Positions 10,958 to 25,818 are shown, counted from the stretch's first letter. The stretch: 64,000 nucleotides of DNA from Combretum micranthum (GCA_024138025.1 JAMXBD010001249.1:124001-188000), one strand, 5' to 3'. Notes: generated by a model from the sequence alone, not told the origin. Numbers and translations: made by a program.

Positions 10958-13635
10958 TGTAAATGGGCTTAAAAATATAAATAATATTATATATTTATTT
11001 AGGCTTGACTCATGGCCTGGATCACAGGGCCTAATGAGTCCAGTTCAACTATTGGGATGGCTTGGGAAGATTTGGCTTGGTAAGCTTGGAATAGGGATCG
11101 TTGAACCGGTCTGCCATATCCAACCTTTCTAAAGTAGGCTCATGCACATAGAAAATGACTATTGGCATTGGCCCATGAGGAGCTAATTCAGGATAACTAT
11201 GAATTGAGCTTACTCCATCTCATCCGTCAATCACAAAGGTAATCTGATGGTCGTCATCCATACCAAGTATCTACAAATATTCAGTCACTCCTCCTCGTTT
11301 CCAACTTTTGGAGAGAGAAGACAAACAGTATTCTGTAATATCTAACTTGAAGGTATTACAACCCGCCACGTGTCCTCTCTTCATAAGAACACGCTAAGGT
11401 TATAAATCCGCTAGTTATCAAATATTCAATCAAAAGTCTCCAATACTCACACACACACACACACACACACACACTATATATATATTAACCTATTGTAATT
11501 ATCTTGTAATAAAACTTCTTAAAAGTTTTCTTGGAATAAACCAAAGCCAACATATCTTATAATTTAAAACATCACAAATAAAACTTTAACAATTTGCTAA
11601 GATTTATATAAAAAAAATATAAAAAACTTAATATAATCTTCCATAAGCTATATGAAATCCTTAGCATGTCTAGGAGTCAGCAAGATAATCTAGTCCACTA
11701 GTGTCCTCCCCATCATCAACATAGATGTCATATTCAGATAAATCAAACATTATTGAATCTTCACTTATTCATGAAAAATAAAGGAATGAGCGAAAACGCC
11801 CAGTACGCCAAACCAAAAACACATGCACATGAACAAGCAATAAGCAGTATCACATATGACTTAGAAACTAATGCAACAAACACAAATTATTGTTTACAAA
11901 TTAGCCAAGTAACCATCACAGTTCAGACCATAGTACTCGAGTCCTAGACCTGGAGTATCTCATGACTCTCTAAAAACAAACAATATAGAAAATAGATAAT
12001 TATATACATATATGGTGTTGGGAATCTCCCACACACTTGGAGACCTTACTACCAAAACCTAATCTACCAGAATTATCTCTATGTACGAGTCCACTCGGGA
12101 TAACCTCACACATAGATCATCAAGGTGCCTCGTTAGTATCACACTGTATGTGGTCTTTACTAATCAAAGCTAAGCACAAGCAGCACAAATTCAATTTCAT
12201 GTCAGATAAGATTTAATCAATTTATTTTCTAATCCTACAAGCACAAACAATAAGCATAGAATGGTCATACATAATTTTGCTTTAGGAACAGAACCCTAAT
12301 TCACCAAAACACCTTATCACAAGCAAATTCCAATTCAATACATGATTTCAATAAAATAAACAAAATCCTTTAATCACTTAAACCCTAAACTTACAGAACT
12401 ATTAACTTAAATCTACAAGAATTACAATCCCTATATTCATATACACCTTTCTTCTATGAATTGTAAAGTCACAAAATCCTCAAACACCACAATTTAGGAT
12501 TTTCTTTCCAATCTCCAAGAACTTTGATTCCTATTAACCAATACAAATGCTTTAACAAACAATTATATTTTTAGATCATCTAAAGGATTAAAAGAATCAA
12601 TCTCACTCGTTTCTTGTTTATGGAATCACAAAATTTCCAAAAGATCAAAATTTTCCTCCACAATTCTTCAAATCCCTAGAATCCATTTAATACAAATTAA
12701 ACCAAAACCAATAAAAGTCATTCCTTTTTAATCACAAAGGTTAAGAACATATAAACTTACCTAGAATTAATTCTCAATTCTCTTTGATCACCAAAATCCA
12801 ATTCTCCAAACCAATTAGGGTTCTTCTTCAATTTCTCCTTTAAATCCAATTAGAAACCTTAAGAAAAAGATTATTACCTTTAAATCCTAAGGAATTGATG
12901 AAGATCCACTCACCTTGATCTAGGTTCTTGATCTCCTTTTATCATAAAATATCATAGACAGAAAGGTTTCTAGGTTTAGAAATGTTGTGAAAAAGAGCTA
13001 GGTTAAAGATCTATATAAAGGTCATAAGAAAACCCTAAAAAAAAAAAAACAATATAATTTGTATGTTGCAAGCTAGTAAAGAAGGCCGGCGGCCTAAAAT
13101 CAAAATTTGCTTCTAAGACCATGAAGGCCGGCCCTACGCCAGCAGTGCAAGAATGATATGTCGATAGCGTAGAAAGGTAGGCCAATGGCCTAAATGCCAG
13201 CTTTCAGCTACAACTACCTGTCTTCCGTCACGTATTTGCCATATCATAAAACTTATAATCATATATCAGAGTTGATCATAAAACCTTCTTATTTAATCAA
13301 ATGACATATTTATCCTTCTTTATAAATTATTTATTTTTATATTACACTCTATAGAGGAGGCTCTGTTTAGAAAAATTAAACAAGGCAACTCAAGTGATTT
13401 CTACTCAAACTGCTCAAGAACCGTAAGGTTGACACACGAGATCTACTCAAGCTCCCTTGCCTATTACTTGTGCATTCAAGATACTGAGATTGCATGTTCC
13501 TTCTCCCCTATCATTCTTTCCAAGTCATCTCATCATCAAGTATCATTTTCTCAGCAATACCCCACAGTCACATGCCAAGGGCGAGATCCACGCGATACGT
13601 ATGTGACAACTATCAACAAGAACTCCACATCTACA
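10958..13635 (+). mobile_element. Family 3 solo LTR, split by a family 2 LTR
   Basis: The LTR halves are 10958-11333 and 13347-13635 (about 665 bp together), interrupted by copy B of family 2. It starts TGTAAATGGGC and ends CACATCTACA. The length matches the 666-bp LTR at 39254-39919. Flanking 5-mers are AATAG (10953-10957) and TATAG (13636-13640), a 4/5 match consistent with an old target duplication. It lies 36 bp from the right TSD of the Pack-MULE. Confidence 0.75.
11334..13346 (-). mobile_element. Solo LTR, family 2 copy B (2013 bp), nested
   Basis: It starts TGTAATATCTAACTTG and ends TTTTTATATTACA on the plus strand, and aligns with copies A (2986-4775) and C (30324-32289) at both ends. 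A TATA-like box, CTTTATATAG, is the complement of 13011-13020, so sense is minus. An (AC)n microsatellite lies at about 11448-11474. The host sequence on both sides joins to one continuous family 3 LTR. I found no perfect target duplication (TATTC before, CTCTA after). Confidence 0.8.
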
Positions 13636-13640
13636 TATAG

Positions 13641-15046
13641 TAAATAAATAAATCAATGTTAAAATAAGTTTAGATATCAAATACTTAGTTAAGGAATAAA
13701 TTATAAGAAGATAGAGTAAATTGGTGCAAGAATATAACCCAACAAGTTTTTAACATTTGAGATAATACTTAATTATGTGATAAAAATATAACTTACTTTT
13801 GACATGGAAAACAATGTGAGTAAGTCCCCGAGTTATGGTAAATTAGAGATCTTAAGAGCAATGGGTAAATAGCTCTATAAATTCACATCTAAGTTTAGTT
13901 CCTATTTTGTTCTATAGAAACAATCTTAAGCTTAGGAGGTCTCTTCAAGTTGAGTACTATTTCTGATTAATTGCAAGCTAAGGCAGGCGAGGGAATTTCA
14001 ATGATCTATTGTTTGATTGTTACTTGAAATTTGTTTTATACAATGTTGGATGTTATTGATTGTCCGATTAAATGACTGATTGTCTTGTATGCTATAATTT
14101 TCCTGGTTACCTAGCAATTAATAAATTTAGTTTTTAATTGAAATAAGTAGACATACGTTTACGGCTCGTTCACTTCTCCATATGGAATAAGAGGGAATCG
14201 AATCCCAAATTAAGAATGTAATAGGGTTATAATAACTATTATCATATTCACTTGATATAAAATATAAAATAAATAATTATTAGAGTAAAAGATAAAATAT
14301 CTATAATATCCATTGTCTTTATTATAGATAAAGGATAATTGCATAGATAATATTTTTAAAATAGAGTTATCATGATTAAAATTAGAAAATAAACCATTGA
14401 ATGACAATTCATGAAATAGATACATGAATTACTATTCATTATTTTACGTAATAGGAATTTATTATGAATAATCATTCCTTTAAGTGAACACTATTAAAAT
14501 AAATTTATATAGAAAAGAAGAGAATAAATAACTATTCAAGTCAAATCAACCAGTTAGCAGCATTTTTACAAATTGCTAAGATTTTGGAAAGGAGTGTTTA
14601 AGTTTGTGAAGTATTTTAGAAATATTCTCATACAAAAAAAGTATTTGCCTAAAGCATGCATTGGCCATCATAGGTAGTCACTCAACAAATTTTGATTAGT
14701 CCCAATAAAAGTCACTAAATAAAATAACTTTTGGAAAATAGTTCACTTGAGCAAATTTTTTAATCTTTCCCTTATTGTGGCCCAAGGGGAATCGTAATGT
14801 CATGATGTTGGCAAGCGGTATATATGCTATGGCAATATGGAGACTTGCATAAACGGGCTATGGCCTATATGCTTACATGTCTAGGTTTGCAGGCCAAAAC
14901 ATGGTGACCTATGATGAGTTGGGCCTACCTGCGAGCAAAATTGTTCAAAAAAAAAGTTTAAGAACAAAAATTTTAAATTAAAAAATAATATAATATAATT
15001 TTACTAACTGTTTATTATATGTTATAAAGAAGAATGAATTGAAACA
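13641..15046. other. Gene-free stretch with a MITE candidate
   Basis: At 14162-14493 there is a possible MITE: left end CGGCTCGTTCACTT, right end AAGTGAACACTA, flanked by TTA on both sides, which fits the PIF/Harbinger pattern but with imperfect inverted repeats. The remainder, including a GC-richer patch at 14800-14940, shows nothing recognisable. Confidence 0.4.
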
Positions 15047-18000
15047 CAAACTATAAGCCCCTAGATTTTATGTTGTGTTTTATGCTTAAACCCTAAATTA
15101 GAGGTCAATCGGAAATCCTAAAGTTAACAAATCTATAACATACCCTAGTAGATTTAGATCCGGTAATCCCGTGCTTGTAAACCCTAAACAACGAAATTGA
15201 GATAATTATGGATTAGAATCCATAATAATATAGGAAAGCTTAAAAATATCAGATTCTTTAAATTTTAGTTTGTTTAGGATCCGAACGAGATCAGATTTCG
15301 AAAACCGTCTTAATATACCGGACGATAAAAATATTCTGATGACAGCATTAGACTCGAAAAAATATAGAGATTTCAAAAATATCAGTTTTATAATTTTTTG
15401 GTATCTAAAAATATAATATACAGCCTAATTATGTGTATTTTCTTTATTAATGGTATTAGTTTGTCTTATCTACTATTCATAATACTATTCATTATTATTC
15501 ACCTATTTCTACCACCTATTCTTACACTCTACCATATCTATTTCTTACTTTTTACTTTTTCTATACAACTTTATTCATATTATATCTTACAATTTATTAC
15601 TTTTCACTAACAAAAATACAAAACAAATCACATACTCTCGTCTCTCTTTTCCCTTTCAAACCGATGCTCCCCTCCCTCTCATGCATCTTTTTTTTTCTTT
15701 TCTATTTATTTTATTCACATAATTTTCCCTCCACAAAACTCTCTCAAAATTACCTCTCAGCTTTTCTCTCTATAATCTCTCCTCATCTTCCCATATTTAC
15801 ACTATCTACATACTATCAAAACCTCTCTTTTACTGCCATCTATATTTCTACTTTAGGTAAAACTCTTACCTATACTTTCCTACCATATCATGTAACTTAA
15901 CATGACCATGGTGTGTGTTTCCTAAACATCAAATTGTTATGGAAGCAACATTATGTTCATGTTTTGTTATTGTTCATGAATAAATCTCAGTTTATTATTA
16001 TGTTGTTTTATTATTGTTATATGTTACATGTTGTTATTATTATTGTCATGATCTAACTTCTATATATTAGTAAATATATATATATATATATATTTCTTAG
16101 AGTATATAAGCCCACTAACATAACCGTTATTTATTTATTTATTCCTTGTAATTTATTTATTTATTCCATGCTTTTATATTAAGACTAGTTTTTCTAGTCT
16201 TAGACTTGTCATCATCAAGTCAAAATAAATTTTCTTATTTCTTTTGTTTTTCTTTTAAACTTGCCCATGCCAAAGTCCAGAAGCCTTGAATTAAGCCAAG
16301 ACTTTCAATACTTGATATTTATTATTTGCTTATCTCTATTTTCCATCTTTCTTATTAAATATTTTTATCCTGTTAATTAGCTGTAAACTCATATTCATGT
16401 ATGATCATGTTGATTGTTGTCTTAATAAGAATAAAAAGGCTCTTTCTTAAGTAAAAGAAAATAAGCTCAACTTACTTTAAAAATGTGATTTTATCACTTA
16501 GGAAAAGTTTCATTAAAATTTAGGATTTTATGTAACAAGAGTACTTTTCAAAAAATTTTTGATAAGGTCATCATAGATTTTACTCTTGTTAAAATGCAAC
16601 GACTTTTTCAAAAAGTCAACTAAGAAATTCTTTACTCTCTTTAAACTACCATCAAAACCTTAATATTGATAATACTTTACTATGAGAAATTTTCTTAAAA
16701 ACTTGTTTATAAAATTCTCATTAATAGTTTTAATAAGTACAAAGACCAAAACAAGTTTTTCAAAATAAGTAAAAATCGACTTACCAAGTGAAAACTACTT
16801 AGGTAATAAAATATGTAGATACCCTTGGAAAGACTAAAATTATTTAATCTAAATTATCTTTTAAGAATTGAGGAAAAATAAATTATATCATATATTTAAT
16901 GACTCAAAAATCTTTAGTTTTATTTCCAAACAACTTAAAATAATTTTGACAACTACACTTTTCAAGCTATTAAGACAAGATTGTTTTATGAAAATCATTT
17001 ATTAAGACCACATCATTAGAATCATGCGCATAATATGAGTTGCATATATATTAAAAGGATTTCTCAACTATATGTATATATTTATATTTTTGCTATGGGA
17101 TTTTTTTGTTGATACGAAACTTGAAAAAAATCATGTTTTAAGGGTTGGGATTTTCATGTCAATTATGTACCACATCTTTTTGAAACCCAAATGACTTTTT
17201 ATGATAAAAAAACTAACCTTCGAAATAGATAGATCTCTTCGAATAGGTTAAAAACGACATATAATATGTGAAATTCCGAGTTAAAATGAGCAAGTTATGG
17301 CCATTTTAAGTTGGAATTTCTCCTCATACGAATTTTGATGAACTTAGTAAAATAGAATATGCAAGTTTAAGCAGAACTTCAAGGAATACTCATTTTGGGT
17401 ATTTCTCTTGTTTAAGCAACGAAGAGCCCAAGTTTCCCTTTCCAGAAGACTACTTCGACTAGGAGCTTTCTACCACCATAGCTGAGTGAGTTTTATTTCC
17501 TACATTCTTGTACTTATGATTTTGCTTGTAGATAAGCAGCATTAGAATTAGAAAAAGACAAAAACATGAAAGCGCATGTGCCTTACATATATGGTTGAAA
17601 TGATGTTAAGCATATCAAGGCAGGAATTGTTAAATAAATAATGTTTGATTTAGCATAGAAATGATATTTATGCAAATTCTATGATCACTATTAAAACATA
17701 TAATATAATGCCATGATTAATTTAACAAAAGAATTCATATATGACACGCAGTGAGTCACATTACATTCATTACTATACCCTTGGTGGGACAAGGGCATAG
17801 TAGTGAGGTTCGTAAAACCCAAAAATCTACTTTTATGGTGAATGTTCACCCTATTAAAATGACGAATAGATGCCCAAAATAACTACATTTTAGTAGCTAG
17901 TAGTGGCTCTATAAAAACTACAAAAACTTCATTTGCGAATTATGGCCTTATGGCCTAGAACACCTAATCCCGAATGGAGGGGTAAATCCATTTAACATAT

Positions 18001-19377
18001 GATTCTCGAAAAATCGTATGTATTATTTGCTCACGTATTTATTGCATTTCATATGCTTGTTCAAATAACTTATTTGAATATTGATTGCTCAAGTACTTTA
18101 TTTGTGGAAATAATTCTCACTAAGCAAGGAAGCTTATCCTCTTATAGATATTTATTGCAGCACCCCTACCTTTGGTTGATGCCCGGGGGATACTTTTCAC
18201 AGATACTACCTTTTGGATTCAGGAGTTTTTGGATGAAGTCAAAAACTAGTTGTAGACTTAGACTTTTAAGTAAATCTCTAATGTATCTATTTTGAATAGA
18301 CTATGATGGACTTTATCTTTTGCTAGGGGAATGCCCCTTTAATCTTTGTAAGACTCCAATATTTTGTTTAAGGTGCTATGTTGTGATTTCCATTCTTAAC
18401 TACTATTATGAATGTCTTCTTAAACAACTTGTTTCAAAGTTGATCCTCTATGATCGTGAAGATACACCTTACACCTAATATCAAAGCTTTTGGGATGATT
18501 AAGGTTGTCATACTGTCATGCCCCGAAGGGTACCCTAAACATGGCAGTCCGCCGTACACAATATTAAAGCCTAAGAATGACCACCTAAGTCACGCGAAGG
18601 CTTCCATACTATGTACAAGGCGTCTAACACATGGAGGAGACTCATCGAAGTGATACATTTTATGTTGATATAACTTAAGTAATAATGTAAAGGAATTTCA
18701 ATTTACTATACTCCAAATACAAAACATTATACTTCAATTACATTCCTCCAAAGACTTCCCTACATAAAACTATTACAAGGAAAATCATAAAACCTAGCTG
18801 ATAACTTCAAGCATTCTTATTCTTTGCTGAAATCCCGAAGTCATTCTCGGCTCCAACCATCACGGTCCCCACTTAGCCTTCTTGAGATAACCTGTTCATT
18901 TAAACAACTATTGGGATATAAGCTACACTAGCTTAGTGAGAATTCTCTTGATTTTGTACCATAATAAGCAAGTTATAATCATCCATATGCTATGCATGAA
19001 CAAACACATGAGCAAATAATTATGTATGGGTATCTGAAACTCACACACAGAACGGATTAACGCCCTCCGTATCTTGGGTTAGGGATGGTATTGAAGTCTA
19101 TACGACCGCTGCTAGTCCCCAAGCCCTCGGCTCATAACACTCGACTCGGCTAAGCTCATCCATGGAATGCATCCTCAATGCGCCTTAGTTCCCTATGAAT
19201 GAGCTCTGGCACCGGTCTCGTTCTCCAAACGAGTCATCATCGGACCATACCGATCGACCTGCGTAGGAGTAGCACACTACCAAATGTAATATGTTCGATG
19301 CGATGCATGACCAATTTAATTTTTTCTTAGGTTAAAATATTCATACATTCTTTAGAGTGACTAACCAATATCATACA

Positions 19378-22300
19378 TGTCACGCCCCGAAGGGTATCCT
19401 AAACGTGGCAGTCCGTCGTACACAATATTAAAGCCTAAGAATGACCACCTCAGTCACGCGATGGCTTCCATACTATGTACAACGCGTCTAACACATGGAG
19501 GAGACTCATCGGAGTAATGCATTTTACGTTGATATAACTTGAGTAACAATGTAAAGGAATTTCAATTTACTATACTCCAAATACAAAACACTATACTTCA
19601 TATACGAATCACTATACTTCAAGACACAAATCATTAAACTTCAATTACATTCATCCATAGACTTCCCTACATAAACTATTACAAGGCAAATCTTGAAATC
19701 TAGCTAATAACTTCAAGCATTCTTATTCCTTGCCGGAATCTCGTAGTCATTCTTGGCTCCAACCATTTCGATCCCCACTTTGCATTCTTGAAATAACCTG
19801 CTCATTTAAACAACTATTGGGATATAAGCTACACTAGCTTAATGAGAATTCCCTTAATTATGTACCACAACAACAAGTTATAATCAACCATATGCTATGC
19901 ATGAACAAACACATGAGCAACCAATTATGTATGGGTGTCTGGAGCCCACACACAGAACGGATTTACGCCCTCCGTATCTTGGGTTAGGGATGGTATTGAA
20001 GTCTACACGACCGCTGCTAGTCCCCAAGCCCTGGCTCATAGCACTCGACTCGTCTGGGCTTACACATGGAATACATCCCCGATGCGCCTTAGTTCCCATG
20101 AATGAGCTCTGGCACTGGTCTCGTTATCTAAATGAGTCATCAACGGACCATACCGATCGACCTGCATAGGAGTAGTATGCTACCAAATGCAGTATGTCCG
20201 ATGCGATGCATGACCAATTTAATTTTTACTTAGGTCAAAATATTCATACATTCTTTAGAGTGATCAACCAATATCATACATATAGCAGAAATGATATGAA
20301 CAGTGCAGTTATCCAATCAAATCGTGGTTTCGATATGCTTAAGTATTCTTTGGCATAAATTCATCACAGTCTCATCATATATCCCATCCCCATTCATATC
20401 GATTTTTATCTTGTTCCTATACTTCTAATACAACTAGCTACAAGCACAAACAAGGTAACAAAATAAGGAGAAAACTCACTTAGCCATTGGATCACCAGTC
20501 TTTTAGTAAAAGTAATCCGGTGGTAGGGAATCTCGATTTCGGGGTCACCTAAAAAGGAAGAAATACTCTAATAAGTATTTCAACTCAAACTAATCCAAAC
20601 GATTTTATACGAACTATCAAATTCGTAATTCTCGTCCTAAGCAGGAATTCCAACTTAAAACGGCCATAACTTGGTCATTTTAACTCCGAATCTTGCAAAT
20701 TATATATCGATTTCTATCTACTTCAAAAGATATATCTATTTCTAATATTGTACTTAAGTTTTGAAAACTTTGAAGCTTCGAAAAGGTCCAAGCAGTTATG
20801 ATCAATAGCAATTTCCAATTTCGAAAAAATAGTTTTGTAAATGTTTGAAATGTTCCTATTATATAGATTAGCTATGCATGCAATATGAATGATTTCCTAA
20901 CATGAATGACATGAGATGAGTTTGATGTATGCATGATCTTGATGATTTTTGCTAAAAGAAAATTTTATAACTTTTTATTTTGCAAGACCATAATAACAAC
21001 TACTTATGAAAAATCTAGTTTTCTAACTTTGATCATTTCCATTTGTTTTGGATTTATTACTCAAGAAAATATAATTATTTTTGTTAAAATTGAGTCTTCA
21101 GTATATATATTACTCATGACCTTCATTTCTATATAAAAATTTCCATTTTACACTTTGTAAACATGTTTTTAAGTAAAGTTGATTCCAAAATCCGAATTTT
21201 GTAAAAATTGTTTTTGTAGTGATTCCTTTAAGTAAAAATCATTTGATACTTTGAAAATTTAAAACTCAACCATGCCTAGCCACTAAGGACTTCATTTCTT
21301 TGATAAAACTTCTAATTTGAGTTTGGAAAATATGAGTTTTCATGCCATTACTTCATTATTATGAATTTCTTAAAAATAACAACAACTCTATTTTTCCTAC
21401 TTTGTTTCTACTCCTTGTTCTATATATTTTTCTTAGCAAATCCCATCTTAATTTATCAAAATCATTACCTGATGATACCTATGACCTAAACTCCTCATTT
21501 TTCATATAAAACACAAGTTTTGGAGTTGATAAATGAGTTTTTAAGGCATGGTTTTGAAATCATCCGAATTTACAAATTTTGAATAAACTCAATTTTTATA
21601 CTTTATTTCTACAATGCATCATGCATATATGTATAACCTACAAGCTATTGTTATGAAGGTTATGAGATGATCTACCTATATGTACACATATAGTACCAAG
21701 AATTCTTTTTGAAAACTTTTACTTTGCAAAACTTTGAATTATACTAGATTTAAGAAAAATAGTTTTTCTTCTTGTAAAATCATACTTTCTTTTATCAAAA
21801 CTCAACCTTGATGATCTATATAACCATCACCTTCATTATTTCAATAAAAACCTTCATTTTGGGGTTAGAAAATAGGTGTTTACATAGGTGGTTTGCCTAA
21901 GTACGAATTTTACAAAATCTTAAAGAATGAAAACGTTGTTCAACCTATTCTTGGAAACCATTTGTTATCCTAGGATTATATTTTGATAAACTTCTCTTAT
22001 CTTATCAAAACTTGGTCTTTATTACATATATCCCCTAGGACTTCCATTTTCCTATCAAAATTATCATTTTGGCATTTGGAAATAGGTGTTTAAATTGTGG
22101 CTTTTTTCAAATCCGAATTTTGAGAAATTCATTTGAGCTTGTTTTCTTTGTAAAACTCATTTAGTCTTTCAAAAACCATTTCCTAATCAAACATATACCT
22201 TAAGGCTTCCATTTCTTTAATAAAAGTCTTGTTTTGAAGTTGAAAAGTAGGTTTTCAAAATTGGTCTTGGTTGGGATCCGAATGTACAAAATTTATTTTT

Positions 22301-24977
22301 GGACATATCTTTTGATAAAATCTATCTAAACTTATGAAAATCTATTCCTTACATATCCTATCCTAAAAGCCTTTCATTTCTTAAATAAAAACTTCATTTT
22401 TGAGTTGGAAGACATGTTTTTAAAATATGCCTTGGCCAAAATCCGAAAATAGAATTTTTTATTTTGAAAATGACTTTTGAAAATCACCTTTGATTCTTGT
22501 AAAAAGAAGTCTTGATAATATACATACATTAAGCCTTTATTTTCTTAAGTAAAAATTACATTTTGACACTTGGAAAGTGGTTTTTAAATAGGGGCCTTGC
22601 CAAAATACGAATTTCATAATTTTGTTTGAGTTCAAAACTAAGATCTATACTTAATATGAATATAAATCTAAAAGAAATCCATGGTAGTAAACTATAAACT
22701 CATAGATCTAAACTTTACTCATCAAAATCATTCATTTATGTTGTCTATACCCTAAGCCCTTCATTTTAAATGAAAAATACACATTTTGAAGTTGAAAAAC
22801 AATTTTTCTAAATATGGGTCCTTTTTCATCCGAATTTTCAAAAATGACTTTTGTTGAAAATAAAATAGATCTTGAGTTTTCTACAACTTTCCTACTATCA
22901 TCATGCTATTACAAGTTGTTCATGAACATAAAACAAAAGTCTAATGCATGTATGAACTCAGAACACTGGATCTAGTTTACTATACTAGTTATAAATGCAT
23001 GAACACATGTGAATGAGGAATATATACATAAATTATAAGCAATAACAAAAATAATAACTTCAAATAACAAGATCTAAGGCATAAACAAAAATCAAAGTTA
23101 CAAAAAGATAGATCTACAAAATATAACAACTTTAAACAAGAAAATAATAATGATACAAGATAATAATAATGGAGAAGATGAGTGTTTCATTTTTAACATC
23201 ATCATCCGAAGCTTTTAAGCTTATGGAAGGTCATTTGATGCATGAAACTTTCATTACAATTTACCTATATCACCTATGGAAGCTTTGAGAAGGAGATTTA
23301 CTTAAAAATCTTCAAGAAATATGCATGGAGGCTCATAGAAGAAATGGGGGTAGCTTGTTCCCTGTAAGAATAAGAGCAAGAAGAAGAAGAAAAGAGAGGA
23401 AAAAGAGAGAGAAAAAGCTAAGGAATGAAAAAGGAAAATGCGTAAATGAAAGAGAGAGAGAAAATGAGTGTATTAAATGAGAAAAAAATAAAATAAGGGC
23501 AGCCAAGGAGAGAGTATGCTGCACGTGAATTAGAGAGAGAGGAGAGAGAGGGTTTTGTTAATTTGACTTGAAATTAAATTGTGTAATAAATGTGTATGTG
23601 TAATTTCTTTAAGAAGGAGTAGAATATATTGATTTTAGTCAAAATAGGAGTAAATAAAGGATAATAGCAGCCATAAAAAAGGAAAAATATGCCATGAAGT
23701 GTGGGACAAAGTGTAGAAAGATTGAAGCGAAAAGGAAGTGATATGTATAAGGTGTACTTGAAGGTATGAGTTGTAAAGGTACTTTTTTAATAAAATAAAA
23801 TAAAATTAGAAAATTTATTACAAATATTTGTAGCAAATTTTTCATAATAAAAATTAAATAATATTTGAATTATTTTAGTATTTTAACAAATATGTTACCG
23901 GTATGATCAAAATACGCGAATATGGGCTATAAATGATATTTTTATAACCCGAAAAATTCTAAAAAATTATTTCATGAAAATAACAATATTTTTAAAATAT
24001 TTTTAATTATTAAATTAATTTATTTTATTTTTAGTATTGGGTTTTAAACAGAATTTGATCCCATAAAAGCCCGAACTAACTAAATTTTAGAAAAATAAAA
24101 TTTTATATAACATATAAAATATTTATCTAAAAATATAAGGCTTTATAAAAATAATAAAATTGCGTAATGAAATAAAAATGAATAGTGCAAAAGACTAATT
24201 AATTACCGGTAGTAATGAAAATACGATAAAAAGGTTATAACGGTAACTTTTATAACCCGAAAAATTATATAACTAATATATTTGGGAATATTATGAAATT
24301 ACGAGTCTAACGGTACTAATGGTATATTTTTTATATCTCGAGCCCCAGGACATACTTTTCGAAGTTTGTATCTGAACGGGTTCAAAATAGGTCAAAAATT
24401 TACCAATATGATATTTTTAAGCAAACTTATATTACTACGAGCTATTCTACGTATTTAAACTACACCTTGGCCTCTAGGTTTAAGGGCACTAGATTGCTGG
24501 ACTTAAGCTATTGTATTCCAGTTAGGGTTTCCGGGTGATTTTCCGATTTAGATCTTTGCCAATTTGGAAACTGATATTTTATGTTTATACAACATATTTG
24601 ATTTGAGAAATTTATCTTAAATTTTATTTTTGTAAGCATTTAATATCTTTTAACGTTTTCGGAATTCTTGAATTGGGTTTCATTTCTGAAAGTTAATCGT
24701 TATTTACTTTTTAATAATTTGTTTTTGCGTCTTATATTACTCGATTTTATAAGTCGGAGTTACATAGAGGATTTGTCATACGTAGTGGTTTTGGAATTGA
24801 AGTATGTTGAGTTCTTATTTTATTTTTAAGGATTCTTATTTTCCTCAGATTGAGAAATTTTTGGATTCGCTCGTGTTTTTGGACTAGTTGAAATTCGGTT
24901 TTAATTTGGAGTGATTTTTAGAGTTTATTTTTGAAGTTTATCTTGGAATTATTTACTGAAATTTTTCGGGGCTTACA
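19378..24977 (-). mobile_element. Innermost family 1 solo LTR (5600 bp), TSD ATACA
   Basis: Plus-strand ends are TGTCACGCCCCGAAGGG and CGGGGCTTACA. The perfect 5-bp duplication ATACA flanks it at 19373-19377 and 24978-24982. Removing it plus one TSD copy restores the middle LTR exactly. Segments include GC-richer text at 19940-20170, a long AT-rich array of subrepeats at about 21120-22870, and a GA-rich tract near 23380-23550 that reads as a pyrimidine-rich leader on the minus strand. No gag or pol sequence is present. At 5.6 kb the LTR is unusually long, which is known for some Ty3/gypsy lineages, but lineage cannot be assigned without an internal domain. Confidence 0.93.
21120..22880. repeat. 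Degenerate ~165-210 bp subrepeat array inside the LTR
   Basis: A motif of the form CTTCATTT..ATAAAAACTTCATTTTGAGTTGG recurs at about 21120, 21291, 21493, 21831, 22040, 22205, 22373, 22534 and 22758, with another weak copy likely near 21660. Each is followed by text containing TCCGAATTT and AAAA. Spacing is mostly 160-210 bp. The same array in the middle LTR (about 25819-26930) has seven anchors. Confidence 0.75.
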
Positions 24978-25818
24978 ATACACATAACATAAATAATATG
25001 AACAGTGCAGTTATCCAATCGAATCGTAGTTTTGATATGCTTTAGTATTCTTTGGCATACATTCATCACAGTCTCATCATATATCACATCCCCATTCATA
25101 TGGATTTTTATCTTATTCCTATAATTCTAATGCGACTAGCTATAAGCACAAACAAGATAACAAAATAAGAAGAAGACTCGCTCAGCCATTGGATCACTGG
25201 TCTTTTAGTAAAAGTAATCCGATGGTAGGAAATCGTCAATTTCGGGGTCACCTAAAAAGGAAAAATACTCTAATAAGTATTTCAACTCAAACTAATCCAA
25301 ACGATCTTATACAAACTATCAAATTCGTAATTCTCGTCCTAAGCGGGAATTCCAACTTAAAACGGCCATAACTTGGTTATTTTAACTCGGAATTTCGCAA
25401 ATTATATATCGATTTTTATCTACTTCGAAAGATCTATCTAACTCTAATATTATATTTAAGTTTTGAAAACTTTGAAGGTTCGAAAAGGTCTGATCAGATC
25501 AGAACAGTAGCAATTTCAATTCTGAAAAATAGTTTTGTAAATGTTTGTAATGTTCCTATTATATAGATTAGCTATACATGCAATATGAATGATTTCCTAA
25601 CATGAATGGCATGTTATGAGCTTGATGCATGCATGCTTTTGACAATATTTACTAAAAGGAATTTTAGAAACTTTTTATTTATAAAACTCCATGGCTATTT
25701 ACTTTTAAGAAAATCTAGTTTTCTAACTTTGATCATTTCCATTTGTTTTGGATTTATTACTCAAGAAAATATAATTATTTTTGTTAAAATTGAGTCTTCA
25801 TTATATCTATTACTTATG

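Noticed and set aside
11329..13351. Target duplication for LTR copy B
   Set aside because: The flanking 5-mers TATTC and CTCTA do not match; no TSD is claimed.
21120..22880. Possible centromeric satellite
   Set aside because: Unit lengths vary (about 160-210 bp), identity is low, and the array is bounded by LTR sequence; it is an LTR-internal feature.
22000..23000. CRISPR-like spaced repeats
   Set aside because: The spaced repeat words belong to degenerate tandem subrepeats in a plant retrotransposon; repeat and spacer lengths are irregular.
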